A stretch of 5,769 bases of DNA from JBAXLO01 sp037134755 (GTDB taxonomy: Bacteria > Bacteroidota > Bacteroidia > Bacteroidales > JACABE01): positions 1 through 5,769 of the forward strand of contig JBAXLO010000262.1 of the NCBI GenBank assembly GCA_037134755.1, given 5' to 3'. Below are positions 1-5,472 of the stretch, in pieces; position 1 is the first letter of the stretch; each line of letters starts with the position of its first letter. The notes beneath the pieces are model-generated. The model saw only the letters and a program-made list of their open reading frames with translations. It was not told where the DNA came from and made no database searches. The position numbers and the translations under genes are program-made.

Positions 1-213
1 ATTATATTCGGAGCCGTTTATATGCTTTGGCTTTATCAGCGAAGCATGTTTGGCAAACTTAATCCAACTATCAATGTCTTTGCCGATCTTAATCTAAGCG
101 AACAACTAATGCTCACAGTCATTACGATTGTAATCTTCTGGATGGGTTTATTCCCTTCTTCACTATTGCATATTGCTGCGCCGGTGCTTAACCAAATCTT
201 AAAAACGTATTAA
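1..213 (+). CDS. nuoM: NADH-quinone oxidoreductase subunit M, C-terminal end (partial)
   Basis: This is the last 70 codons plus the TAA stop of a gene that begins before the window; the frame is open from base 1. NuoM is one of the three antiporter-like membrane subunits of complex I and takes part in proton translocation coupled to NADH oxidation by quinone. The visible part has the family-typical tail: a helix running into YMLWLYQRSMFGK, a short polar loop, then a last hydrophobic helix (LTVITIVIFWMGLFPSSLL) and a short polar end. Tail sequence alone could also suit NuoL or another antiporter-like subunit. Its place directly before nuoN (two bases between stop and start) and the YQR motif make NuoM the best call. 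It is translated in the same operon as nuoN. Confidence 0.9.
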   Translation: MIFGAVYMLWLYQRSMFGKLNPTINVFADLNLSEQLMLTVITIVIFWMGLFPSSLLHIAAPVLNQILKTY

Positions 214-215
214 CG

Positions 216-1595
216 ATGGAAGTAATTATTATAATTGCCTTAACTGGAGTTGCTATCATGTTGGCAGGAGCCTTCAACAAGCCGGGGCTTAGTCTTTGGC
301 TCGCTATTGCCGGTTTGATGCTTGGTTTTATATTTAATATCCGTTTGTGGAATACCAATCTGCATTTGTATAACGATATGATTGTTTACGACAACTATGC
401 TGTGGCTTTTAATGCGTTGATACTTCTTTCTTCGGCTTTGGTTTTTCTGTTGTTTCATTCGCATTATTCCCCATGGGAAAAGCATTTGGACGAGATTGCC
501 GCTCTTTTGGTATTTGCCACCACTTCCATGTTGCTTATGACTTCCTTTGGCAATCTTGTGGTGTTGTTTATCGGTATAGAAACCATGTCTATCTGTCTTT
601 ATGTATTAGCCGGAAGCCGTAAGTATGAGTTGCCTTCCAACGAAGCAGCCATGAAATATTTCCTTTTAGGTTCGTTTATGACAGGCGTTATGTTATTTGG
701 TATTGCTTTGATTTATGGAGCCTCCGGTAGTTTTGATTTCCACGATATAACTGCTTACTTAGCCTCTAACGACAATAAGGCTAACAATATGTTCAGCATT
801 GGCTTGTTGATGCTAACTGTTGGCTTGTTGTTTAAGATAGCAGCCGTTCCTTTTCATTTTTGGGCTCCCGATGTTTACGAAGGTTCTCCCACAGTTATTA
901 CTGCTTATATGGGTTCTACTGTAAAGATTGCCGGAGTTGCTGCTTTGTACCGTGTGTATGCTTATCATTTTGCCGCTATCCAACCTGTTTGGGCAACTAC
1001 TATTATGATAGTTTCTTTTTTAAGTTTCTTTACAGCAGTATTGTTTGGGCTTCCGCAGAAACGTTTTAAACGATTGCTGGCTTATTCCGGAATTTCTCAT
1101 GCAGGCTTTTTATTAATGGCTGTACTTGCCCTTAACCAGTATTCGGCAGGAGCATTGTTGTTGTATGCCGTATCCTATTCCATGGCTACTATCATGGCAT
1201 TTACCGTATTGGTAGAAGTAATTGAAGTTAAATGGGACGACCAGCTTACAGTCTTTAAAGGTATGGGAACTAAAAATAAGTTTCTGGCTTTTGCATTGAT
1301 TGTTGCCATGCTATCTATGGCAGGCATTCCGCCTTTCTCGGGCTTTATGGCGAAGTTTAATATCTTTACAGCTGCGGCCGAAAGTGGTTATATTGTTTTG
1401 GTGGTGTTGGCAGTAATTGCCTCAGCAATAAGTCTGGTTTATTATCTTAAACCTATAACGCTTATCCTCTCCAACGACGACAGCAATGCCGAAAAGATTA
1501 AGCTTACCCCCGAAGTTATCATTGTATTAACAATAACTATTCTTCTTACTATTGTGTTTGGTATTTTCCCGAAGTTGTTGACGGGGTTGTTATAG
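216..1595 (+). CDS. nuoN: NADH-quinone oxidoreductase subunit N (complex I)
   Basis: Complete 459-residue protein, a normal NuoN length, almost entirely made of membrane helices. It is the antiporter-like complex I subunit that carries one of the proton channels in the cytoplasmic membrane. The polar residues expected inside these channels are visible: Glu122 in IGIETMS, Lys207 in LLFKIAAVPFHFWAPDVYEG, Lys237 in GSTVKIAG and Lys380 in GIPPFSGFMAKFNIF; the LAYSGISHAG helix (288-297) is also typical. The ATG at 216 follows the nuoM stop by two bases, so the genes are co-transcribed and probably translationally linked; no Shine-Dalgarno is seen, as is usual in Bacteroidetes. The end ...FGIFPKLLTGLL-TAG is intact. 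Oddity: the final 57 coding bases and the stop occur again at 3270-3329, so this end may have been replaced or duplicated by an insertion. The gene ends 13 bases from the convergent gene at 1609, with no clear terminator between them. Confidence 0.97.
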   Translation: MEVIIIIALTGVAIMLAGAFNKPGLSLWLAIAGLMLGFIFNIRLWNTNLHLYNDMIVYDNYAVAFNALILLSSALVFLLFHSHYSPWEKHLDEIAALLVFATTSMLLMTSFGNLVVLFIGIETMSICLYVLAGSRKYELPSNEAAMKYFLLGSFMTGVMLFGIALIYGASGSFDFHDITAYLASNDNKANNMFSIGLLMLTVGLLFKIAAVPFHFWAPDVYEGSPTVITAYMGSTVKIAGVAALYRVYAYHFAAIQPVWATTIMIVSFLSFFTAVLFGLPQKRFKRLLAYSGISHAGFLLMAVLALNQYSAGALLLYAVSYSMATIMAFTVLVEVIEVKWDDQLTVFKGMGTKNKFLAFALIVAMLSMAGIPPFSGFMAKFNIFTAAAESGYIVLVVLAVIASAISLVYYLKPITLILSNDDSNAEKIKLTPEVIIVLTITILLTIVFGIFPKLLTGLL

Positions 1596-1596
1596 G
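1537..1596 (+). repeat. 60-bp direct repeat, copy 1 (3' end of nuoN)
   Basis: These bases, covering the last NuoN codons through the TAG stop and one further base, match 3270-3329 without gaps at 55 of 60 positions. Copy 1 is part of the intact gene. The distance between copies is 1733 bp, and the segment between them holds two toxin-antitoxin-like gene pairs. The arrangement resembles the att-type duplication left when an element integrates at a gene 3' end and restores it, but no integrase is visible. Confidence 0.93.
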
Positions 1597-1608
1597 GTTG
1601 TTTATTGT

Positions 1609-2232
1609 TTAAGGCTTCTTGTGTTTAATATCTAATTCACGAGGGATAAAGTAGCCTTTTATGCAGTTTGGATTTCTTAAAGCAATTTGGATATGATTTT
1701 TTTCTTTAAATCCTGCATTATCATATAACTCTTTCCCTTCAAAGAAAACACCTCTAACTGAATCAAAAGGATGTTTATTCTTATCTTTATAAAATTGATG
1801 TACCGTTTCAATTACAGCACAATCTAAATATCTTTTCAATAAATCTTCATTCTTTACTAATGGAATATTTACAGGTATATTTAAACCAAAGTCTTCTTTT
1901 GTCTTTTTTAACATATTATATCCTTCTTTTAAGATGTAAAGATATTCAGAATCTAAAAGGTCTAAGCAATAACCTAAATCTATTATTGCTCCAATTACAG
2001 AAGGTTTACTAATTTTTTGTTTTTTATTATGAGGAGGATTTCCCTTTAAGAATATTGCAAAATCCATTGCTCTTTTACAATTGTTTTCCCAAAAATAAAC
2101 TCCATTTCCAAGCCAGTCATAATCATTTTCGCTTGGGTTTAGAAGTATTCCTTTTTCAGAAACAACTTTGTCTCTAACTGATTCGTCGCATCCATGAAAA
2201 CCCAGAATTAATCCGGTTCTTTTGGAATACAT
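1609..2232 (-). CDS. Putative ADP-ribosyltransferase-fold protein (PARP-like), possible toxin
   Basis: 207-residue soluble protein with no signal peptide or membrane helix. The N-terminal third has the layout of the PARP/ART fold: an early strand with His13-Gly14 (LGFHGCDE), a loop with GILLNPS (28-34), then GNGVYFWE (42-49, with Tyr46 in the position of the second catalytic residue) followed by a helix with CKRAMDFA. The C-terminal part has a second glycine/aromatic strand (GVFFEG, 161-166) and EKNHIQIALRNPNCIKGYF (177-195), where the third catalytic position (Glu or Gln) would be expected, but I cannot say which residue serves. By family knowledge such enzymes move ADP-ribose from NAD+ to a protein or nucleic acid; the target here is unknown. 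The ATG overlaps the stop of the 60-codon gene by one base (TAATG), which implies coupled translation. That compact pairing, in an islet that also holds a PIN toxin, suggests a toxin of a toxin-antitoxin or phage-defence pair. The fold call is from motif reading only. Confidence 0.62.
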   Translation of the reverse strand: MYSKRTGLILGFHGCDESVRDKVVSEKGILLNPSENDYDWLGNGVYFWENNCKRAMDFAIFLKGNPPHNKKQKISKPSVIGAIIDLGYCLDLLDSEYLYILKEGYNMLKKTKEDFGLNIPVNIPLVKNEDLLKRYLDCAVIETVHQFYKDKNKHPFDSVRGVFFEGKELYDNAGFKEKNHIQIALRNPNCIKGYFIPRELDIKHKKP

Positions 2233-2414
2233 TATTTGGAATTATTATTTCCTGGAGTAGAGGGTTGTGGAGAATAAGCTTTTGTAAGTCTACCTGTGGG
2301 TGTATTAATTCCTGCTCTAATTAAAAACTCCTTAGAGGATTCTTTAGTAGCAGTAACTTTTTCAGAGTATGCTATAAATTCTTTTAATAGTTTGCTATGT
2401 TCAACTTCATTCAT
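2232..2414 (-). CDS. Small protein paired with the ADP-ribosyltransferase-like gene, possible antitoxin
   Basis: 60-residue protein. Residues 1-35 are predicted helical and charged, with an LLKEFIAYSEKVTATKESS stretch, followed by FLIRAGINTPTGRLTKAY (30-47), and then a Pro/Asn/Ser-rich tail (PQPSTPGNNNSK) that looks disordered. The segment pattern (T-kE-s--FL--AGI-t--G-L---Y) is one I associate with small bacterial genes placed before toxin-like partners, but I cannot name a family with certainty. It is the first gene of a two-gene unit: its TAA stop shares one base with the next ATG (TAATG). The ATG at 2414 gives the longest open frame; a TAnnTTTG box lies about 65 bp upstream. A role as antitoxin or accessory factor of the downstream enzyme is inferred only from size, order and overlap. 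Confidence 0.7.
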   Translation of the reverse strand: MNEVEHSKLLKEFIAYSEKVTATKESSKEFLIRAGINTPTGRLTKAYSPQPSTPGNNNSK

Positions 2415-2478
2415 TTGTTTTAATTTTTATAAGTTTAAGTATATTTAAAGATAAATAATGGCTTATCAATATAATTTA

Positions 2479-2486
2479 CAAAAGTA
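2479..2486 (-). promoter_or_regulatory. Bacteroidetes-type -7 box before the 60-codon/ADP-ribosyltransferase pair
   Basis: The minus strand reads TACTTTTG, an exact match to the Bacteroidetes -7 consensus TAnnTTTG, about 65 bp before the ATG at 2414. No convincing TTTG -33 element is seen at the usual distance, so this is a weak or regulated candidate. The match is short, and chance is possible in A+T-rich DNA. The rest of the gap 2415-2536 shows no further gene. Confidence 0.4.
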
Positions 2487-2536
2487 CTGTTTTTTTCTTA
2501 ATTATTTACCTTTTTAATTCGCACTTCTTTCTACTT

Positions 2537-2704
2537 TTAAACAGCATGTTGCTTTTTTTGTTTTTTTGATTTTAATTCAGCTAATTGATTTTTGATATAC
2601 TCTTTTTCTTGTTCCCATGTCATATCTAAAATTTCTTCGCTAAATTTATCGCGTATTTTACGCATTTTCTTTACTAAGTCTGTTTTACTTGTTGTCGTCT
2701 TCAT
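2537..2704 (-). CDS. Small basic helical protein, probable antitoxin of the PIN toxin
   Basis: 55-residue open frame from ATG at 2704 to TAA at 2537. It begins MKTTTSKTDLVKKMRKIRDK, continues FSEEILDMTWEQEKEYIKNQ and LAELKSKKQK, and ends KQHAV. The pattern of a K/R-rich helix with IRDKFSEEIldMTWEQEKEYI followed by a Lys-rich tail resembles the small proteins often found beside PIN-domain toxins; from memory of that pattern I regard it as the antitoxin. Its start lies 20 bp inside the end of the PIN gene in another frame, so the two are co-transcribed and probably translationally coupled. The order is toxin first, antitoxin second, the reverse of classical vapBC. An N-terminal DNA-binding domain is not evident, so autoregulation is uncertain. 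Confidence 0.75.
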   Translation of the reverse strand: MKTTTSKTDLVKKMRKIRDKFSEEILDMTWEQEKEYIKNQLAELKSKKQKKQHAV

Positions 2705-3155
2705 AATTAAAAATTTCTTTTGGTGTTCTTATTTCGATCATTTGATAACCTTCTCTTAAATTTATAGAATTGTATCCCCTAATTCGTTCGAGGTTTACAA
2801 TATGTTTAAAATTCCAACTTACCAAAACATCAGCTTTACTAATTGTAGCCAAAGCTATATGTTGGCAGTCAGCACGGCTTGTTTTACCTACTACTTTCTC
2901 TGAAATATATTTTTCAGAAAGCTCTTTTATTTCATCTGTCAATTCAATACTTTCTATTAAGTAATCTGGTATTGATTCAAAGAAATCCTGAATATAAATT
3001 GGTGCTCTATATATCTCTAATTCTAAAATCTCTGACACTATTATCTTAATTCCTTTTTCTAAAATACTTTCAAAAAAAGGTTTGGTTTCCTTCTCAAATT
3101 CCTTGTCAAAGTATCCGCCAAAAACAGAAGTATCTATATAAAATCGTTTTACCAT
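2685..3155 (-). CDS. PIN-domain ribonuclease, VapC-like toxin
   Basis: 156-residue protein with the features of a PIN domain, the Mg2+-dependent RNase fold of VapC toxins. The first strand carries Asp8 in FYIDTSVFGGYFD. A second acidic site lies in SEILELEIYRAP (Glu42, Glu45 or Glu47). The third is Asp96 in TSRADCQHIALAT. The last strand is VLVSWNFKHIVN (111-121), where Asn115 stands where many PIN proteins have Asp; the WNFKH form is, to my knowledge, common in this subfamily, so this need not mean inactivity. The C-terminal EIRTPKEIF (141-149) also fits the subfamily. Expected action is cleavage of cellular RNA (tRNA, rRNA or mRNA), neutralised by a small partner; here the partner is most likely the 55-codon gene that overlaps the 3' end. 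The ATG at 3155 gives an intact first PIN strand, which supports the start. A TAnnTTTG box lies about 50 bp upstream. Confidence 0.9.
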   Translation of the reverse strand: MVKRFYIDTSVFGGYFDKEFEKETKPFFESILEKGIKIIVSEILELEIYRAPIYIQDFFESIPDYLIESIELTDEIKELSEKYISEKVVGKTSRADCQHIALATISKADVLVSWNFKHIVNLERIRGYNSINLREGYQMIEIRTPKEIFNYEDDNK

Positions 3156-3202
3156 GCTAACAGGTTTATAAAATTTTTATTCACGATGCTTAATTATTTT
3201 TA

Positions 3203-3210
3203 CAAAGATA
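3203..3210 (-). promoter_or_regulatory. Bacteroidetes-type -7 box before the PIN toxin gene
   Basis: The minus strand reads TATCTTTG, an exact TAnnTTTG match, ending about 47 bp before the ATG at 3155. The expected TTTG at -33 is not clear. It would drive the PIN/55-codon pair separately from the 60-codon/ADP-ribosyltransferase pair, which has its own box. Confidence 0.45.
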
Positions 3211-3244
3211 CTACAATTTCATGATTAATTCATTATTTCTTTTT

Positions 3245-3265
3245 GTAATTCGTAATTCGTAATTT
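3245..3265. repeat. Short tandem heptamer repeat (GTAATTC) x3
   Basis: Two exact copies of GTAATTC and a third with one change (GTAATTT) stand directly before the second nuoN tail. Such simple heptamer runs are seen in intergenic DNA of several bacteria and can vary in copy number. This run lies right at the inferred edge of the islet. Confidence 0.7.
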
Positions 3266-3269
3266 TCTT

Positions 3270-3329
3270 CTATTCTTCTTACTTTTGTGTTTGGTATCTT
3301 CCCGAAGTTATTAACGGGGTTGTTGTAGG
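3270..3329 (+). pseudogene. Second copy of the nuoN 3' end (orphan fragment; 60-bp repeat, copy 2)
   Basis: Ungapped match to 1537-1596 at 55 of 60 positions. Read in the NuoN frame it encodes ILLTFVFGIFPKLLTGLL and a TAG stop. Compared with the intact gene, one change alters a residue (Ile446 to Phe) and four are silent third-position changes (Ile450, Leu454, Leu455, Leu459). There is no upstream coding sequence, so it is not a gene. The pattern suggests that it diverged while still part of a functional nuoN, for example in a related strain, and not as free non-coding DNA. It marks the right edge of the inserted segment. Which tail is the original one cannot be decided from the window. Confidence 0.88.
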
Positions 3330-3366
3330 ATTATGACTGTTTTATTTTCCTTACAGGCGAATATTT

Positions 3367-4329
3367 TCATTCAATAATTGCAGATACTTTTTTATATTTC
3401 TTATAATTATAATCTAAAACAGTTTTAATAAGAGTATTTTTAACTTCTAATGTCCAATATTTATTTTTTGAGATATTATCATTTGCCATTTTAAGATAGA
3501 AATAACGACGATATTCATCTTTTTGTTTTTCAGCTTCATCAAGATAATATTTAGTCAGATTACTTTTAGATATTTCAATGTCATTTTGGAAATCAAACCA
3601 TTTAAACCCTTCAGTATAAAAAGGGCGAGTAGGTTTTAAAGAATCAAGCTTGCATTTAATTTTTGAATTGATAACTGATACTATATTTCCTATAGCATTT
3701 TCTTCTATCATTTCTTGTTTTATTTCATAAACTATATTCTTATTTATTAACTTTATTTTTATATTTTCATTAGATTTGAGATTGGCTTCAATAAGTCCTT
3801 CACCTTCCCAAGAATCGCAGTCTTTAATATTTATTAACATTTGATTACTTATTGTGTCTCCAATCTTAATACCACTTACTTTAAAATATGATAGGGAATC
3901 ATATATGTTTCTAGTTTCTTTTATGACAACAGAAGCATCTTTACAAGTTAATAAAGTAACGTAATCTGATTTTTTATGTTTTAATAAAAGTACAGGTGTA
4001 TTACAAATATATTTGAAATCATAAAATAGAGAGTCAGTATAAATCGTGTCTTTATCAACTTTTCCATCTTTATATAATGTAATTTGAGATTTATAAATTA
4101 TTATGCTGTCATTGTGATGAATTGGGAATGCTATTTCTTTTTTTAGTATATCAGAATATGATATAGCTGAATCATTTCTTATGAAATCTCTTTTATGATT
4201 TGTTATTTTATATATACTATCATAAGTAATATAATTAAGCACCCAAGTATTTTTACTAAAATTCTCAGGATGTTTAGAACATGCAAATGCAATTATTATT
4301 AATATTAATAAATAAGTTGTTTTTTTCAT
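3367..4329 (-). CDS. Putative lipoprotein of unknown function
   Basis: 320-residue protein starting MKKTTYLLILIIIAFAC, a lysine-rich start, a hydrophobic stretch and a lipobox-like end with Cys17, followed by SKHPE. It is thus probably exported and lipidated, held in the inner or outer membrane. The mature part is hydrophilic, rich in Lys, Asn, Ile and Tyr, with predicted beta-strands through about residue 230 and a likely helical C-terminus (about 255-320). A GIKIGDTIS segment (153-161) and a CDSWEGEG turn (171-178) are the most distinctive stretches. I do not recognise a family. Its base composition is very A+T-rich. The gene lies 51 bp after the 87-codon gene in the same direction and may be read through from it. 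It ends 37 bp from the orphan nuoN tail. The start fits because the signal peptide begins at once. Confidence 0.85.
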   Translation of the reverse strand: MKKTTYLLILIIIAFACSKHPENFSKNTWVLNYITYDSIYKITNHKRDFIRNDSAISYSDILKKEIAFPIHHNDSIIIYKSQITLYKDGKVDKDTIYTDSLFYDFKYICNTPVLLLKHKKSDYVTLLTCKDASVVIKETRNIYDSLSYFKVSGIKIGDTISNQMLINIKDCDSWEGEGLIEANLKSNENIKIKLINKNIVYEIKQEMIEENAIGNIVSVINSKIKCKLDSLKPTRPFYTEGFKWFDFQNDIEISKSNLTKYYLDEAEKQKDEYRRYFYLKMANDNISKNKYWTLEVKNTLIKTVLDYNYKKYKKVSAIIE

Positions 4330-4380
4330 TGTTGTTTTATTTAAGATTTGAAAGGTAATTTATTTTAATTTTATAGATAC

Positions 4381-4644
4381 TTAATCTACTTTAAATTCTT
4401 CATGTGATTGAATTAAAAAACTTTCAGGCTCTACATTTTTAAAATCTTTGTTTTCTAAACTAAATCTTTTTTTAATTTCTTTTGCAATTTGACTATTTAC
4501 ATTAGCTATTGAATTATTTTCTTCAATAATTTTTAAATATTCATACATTAGTTTTCTATCATTCTGAATCATTAGAAAAACCTTATCAGTTATATTCTCA
4601 CAGAAAATATCAACTACTTTTTTCTTAAAAACTTGTAGACTCAT
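4381..4644 (-). CDS. Conserved-looking small protein of unknown function
   Basis: 87-residue protein beginning MSLQVFKKKVVDIFCENITD, with a predicted all-helical N-terminal two thirds (VFLMIQNDRKLMYEYLKIIEE) and an acidic tail ending ESFLIQSHEEFKVD. No signal peptide or membrane helix is seen. I have an impression of similar small proteins in Bacteroidetes but cannot name a family or function. The open frame continues 39 codons upstream to a TTG at 4761. That extension lies mostly in a 91-bp repeat which also occurs in non-coding DNA at 5478-5568, and it overlaps a good promoter match at 4680-4709. I therefore chose the ATG at 4644, which follows that promoter by about 35 bp. The lipoprotein gene follows 51 bp downstream. 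Confidence 0.7.
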   Translation of the reverse strand: MSLQVFKKKVVDIFCENITDKVFLMIQNDRKLMYEYLKIIEENNSIANVNSQIAKEIKKRFSLENKDFKNVEPESFLIQSHEEFKVD

Positions 4645-4679
4645 ATTAAAATTGTATTTATTGATTTGTAATTTTTCTA

Positions 4680-4709
4680 CAAACTTACAATTATTATTCA
4701 ATCCCACAA
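4680..4709 (-). promoter_or_regulatory. Bacteroidetes-type promoter before the 87-codon gene
   Basis: On the minus strand TTG (4709-4707) is separated by 19 bp from TAAGTTTG (4687-4680), matching the -33/-7 layout of the primary sigma factor of Bacteroidetes (TTTG and TAnnTTTG). The -33 element lies within the 91-bp repeat and the -7 element just outside it, so the promoter is formed across the repeat edge. Its position fits translation from the ATG at 4644 and argues against the longer TTG-initiated frame. Confidence 0.55.
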
Positions 4710-4784
4710 TATTATTTAACACAATAATTTCTTTTTTATTAAAATAAATGGGGAAATACAATTCCTTCCCTTATGGGAAGCTTA
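4694..4784. repeat. 91-bp direct repeat, copy A
   Basis: Matches 5478-5568 without gaps at 87 of 91 positions; weaker similarity continues a little further left with one gap. It begins at the stop codon of the DUF2007-like gene (TAA at 4784-4782) and includes a small hairpin. The two copies flank that gene and are 784 bp apart, so recombination between them would remove it exactly. Both copies keep a short minus-strand frame open, but two of the differences change residues (Pro/His, Lys/Asn), so I see no sign that it is a coding repeat. Confidence 0.93.
4765..4780. terminator. Small hairpin after the DUF2007-like gene (weak terminator candidate)
   Basis: CTTCCC and GGGAAG form a perfect 6-bp stem around a TTAT loop, beginning two bases after the TAA stop of the 215-codon gene on the minus strand. 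It lacks a following T-tract, so it is not a standard intrinsic terminator; it may instead protect the mRNA 3' end or be a feature of the repeat itself. Repeat copy B holds the same hairpin with a 5-bp stem (5550-5563). Confidence 0.4.
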
Positions 4785-5429
4785 AATTGTCATTCTAACA
4801 ATTATAATCATTAAAAACATAGCAATACCTATGACTGTAATATACATTCCGTGTATCCTGTCATTATCAGAATACATATAAACCCTATCACCGTTTGGCA
4901 ATGTTCTTTTAGATTTCCAAAGAGCCAATCCAATAGCTATACCTAATAAACCTCCAACAAATGCTGAAATATAGCCTACAGTAGTCCATAATTTACTGCC
5001 CTTTTCTGTTTTAGAAAGATTCTTTATCCGTTTTTCTATAAAAGCATTCTCTAATTTCTCAGATATCTCAATACCTCTTTCGGTTAATATCTTTTTAGCC
5101 AGTTGCACATCAAACTCATTCCAGGTATCAGGCTCCTCAACAATTTCAAGGAGTTCATCATCTTCAAACGAAAACAGATAATGATCAGGATTTACCTTAT
5201 CAATGTCTTTTTTAGCTTTTATGTTTAAAAGTTCATTTGCTTTCGTAAAATCTTCATTAGATATTTTTAATAATATCTTTGGTCCAGTATCTTGTCCTAT
5301 AAAAATAGCTGCTGCATCTAAAGTATTATCTTCAACAATATAATTAATATCATTGGCTTTTAATACATCAACAACTTCTTTAAGTTGTTCTGTATATTGA
5401 AACTTTTTATAAGCTATAAATTTTCCCAT
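4782..5429 (-). CDS. Membrane protein with DUF2007-like N-terminal domain
   Basis: 215 residues. Residues 8-70 (YKKFQYTEQLKEVVDVLKAN, then INYIVEDNT and KILLKISNEDFTKANELL) match the small ferredoxin-like DUF2007 type domain, annotated elsewhere as a putative signal-transducing protein with no proven role. Residues 83-121 form an acidic helical segment (HYLFSFEDDELLEIVEEPDT, then FDVQLAKKILTERGIEI). A basic helix (125-147) precedes two membrane helices, about 150-171 (glycine-rich, ISAFVGGLLGIAIGLALW) and 195-212 (MYITVIGIAMFLMIIIV), with a short loop containing GDRVYMYSDNDRIHG between them. There is no signal peptide, so the N-terminal domain probably faces the cytoplasm. The ATG at 5429 gives the usual start of the domain. 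The gene is bracketed by the 91-bp repeat, with its stop codon inside copy A and its promoter box overlapping copy B, as if it were a cassette. Confidence 0.8.
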   Translation of the reverse strand: MGKFIAYKKFQYTEQLKEVVDVLKANDINYIVEDNTLDAAAIFIGQDTGPKILLKISNEDFTKANELLNIKAKKDIDKVNPDHYLFSFEDDELLEIVEEPDTWNEFDVQLAKKILTERGIEISEKLENAFIEKRIKNLSKTEKGSKLWTTVGYISAFVGGLLGIAIGLALWKSKRTLPNGDRVYMYSDNDRIHGMYITVIGIAMFLMIIIVRMTI

Positions 5430-5472
5430 AATTGATTTTGTTAATTAATTTAGGTTATAAGATGTAAAATTA

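Larger units (their letters stand above)
1597..3269. mobile_element. Putative accessory islet between the two nuoN tails
   Basis: The segment lies between the two 60-bp nuoN 3'-end copies and contains only minus-strand accessory genes: a putative ADP-ribosyltransferase with its small upstream partner, and a PIN-domain toxin with a small downstream partner. Its base composition is visibly more A+T-rich than nuoN. It carries no integrase, transposase or terminal inverted repeats that I can see. It would therefore be a non-autonomous passenger, or was brought in by homologous recombination through nuoN. Boundaries are set by the repeats and are inferred; the outermost bases could belong to either side. 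Confidence 0.5.

Noticed and set aside
240..485. Open frame of 81 codons on the minus strand within nuoN
   Set aside because: It lies fully inside nuoN, has no family-like features, and its composition is that of an antisense shadow.
860..1069. Open frame of 69 codons on the plus strand within nuoN
   Set aside because: A shifted frame of the strongly conserved NuoN channel region; the Cys/Ser/Phe-rich product is typical of an off-frame reading.
1596..1608. Bidirectional terminator between nuoN and the convergent gene
   Set aside because: Only 13 bp separate the stops, and I see no inverted repeat with a T-tract.
2770..2964. Open frame of 64 codons on the plus strand opposite the PIN gene
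   Set aside because: Antisense to a clear PIN domain, with no supporting motif or promoter.
1597..3269. Insertion sequence or transposon
   Set aside because: No transposase, terminal inverted repeats or short target-site duplication; only the 60-bp nuoN-derived direct repeat is present.
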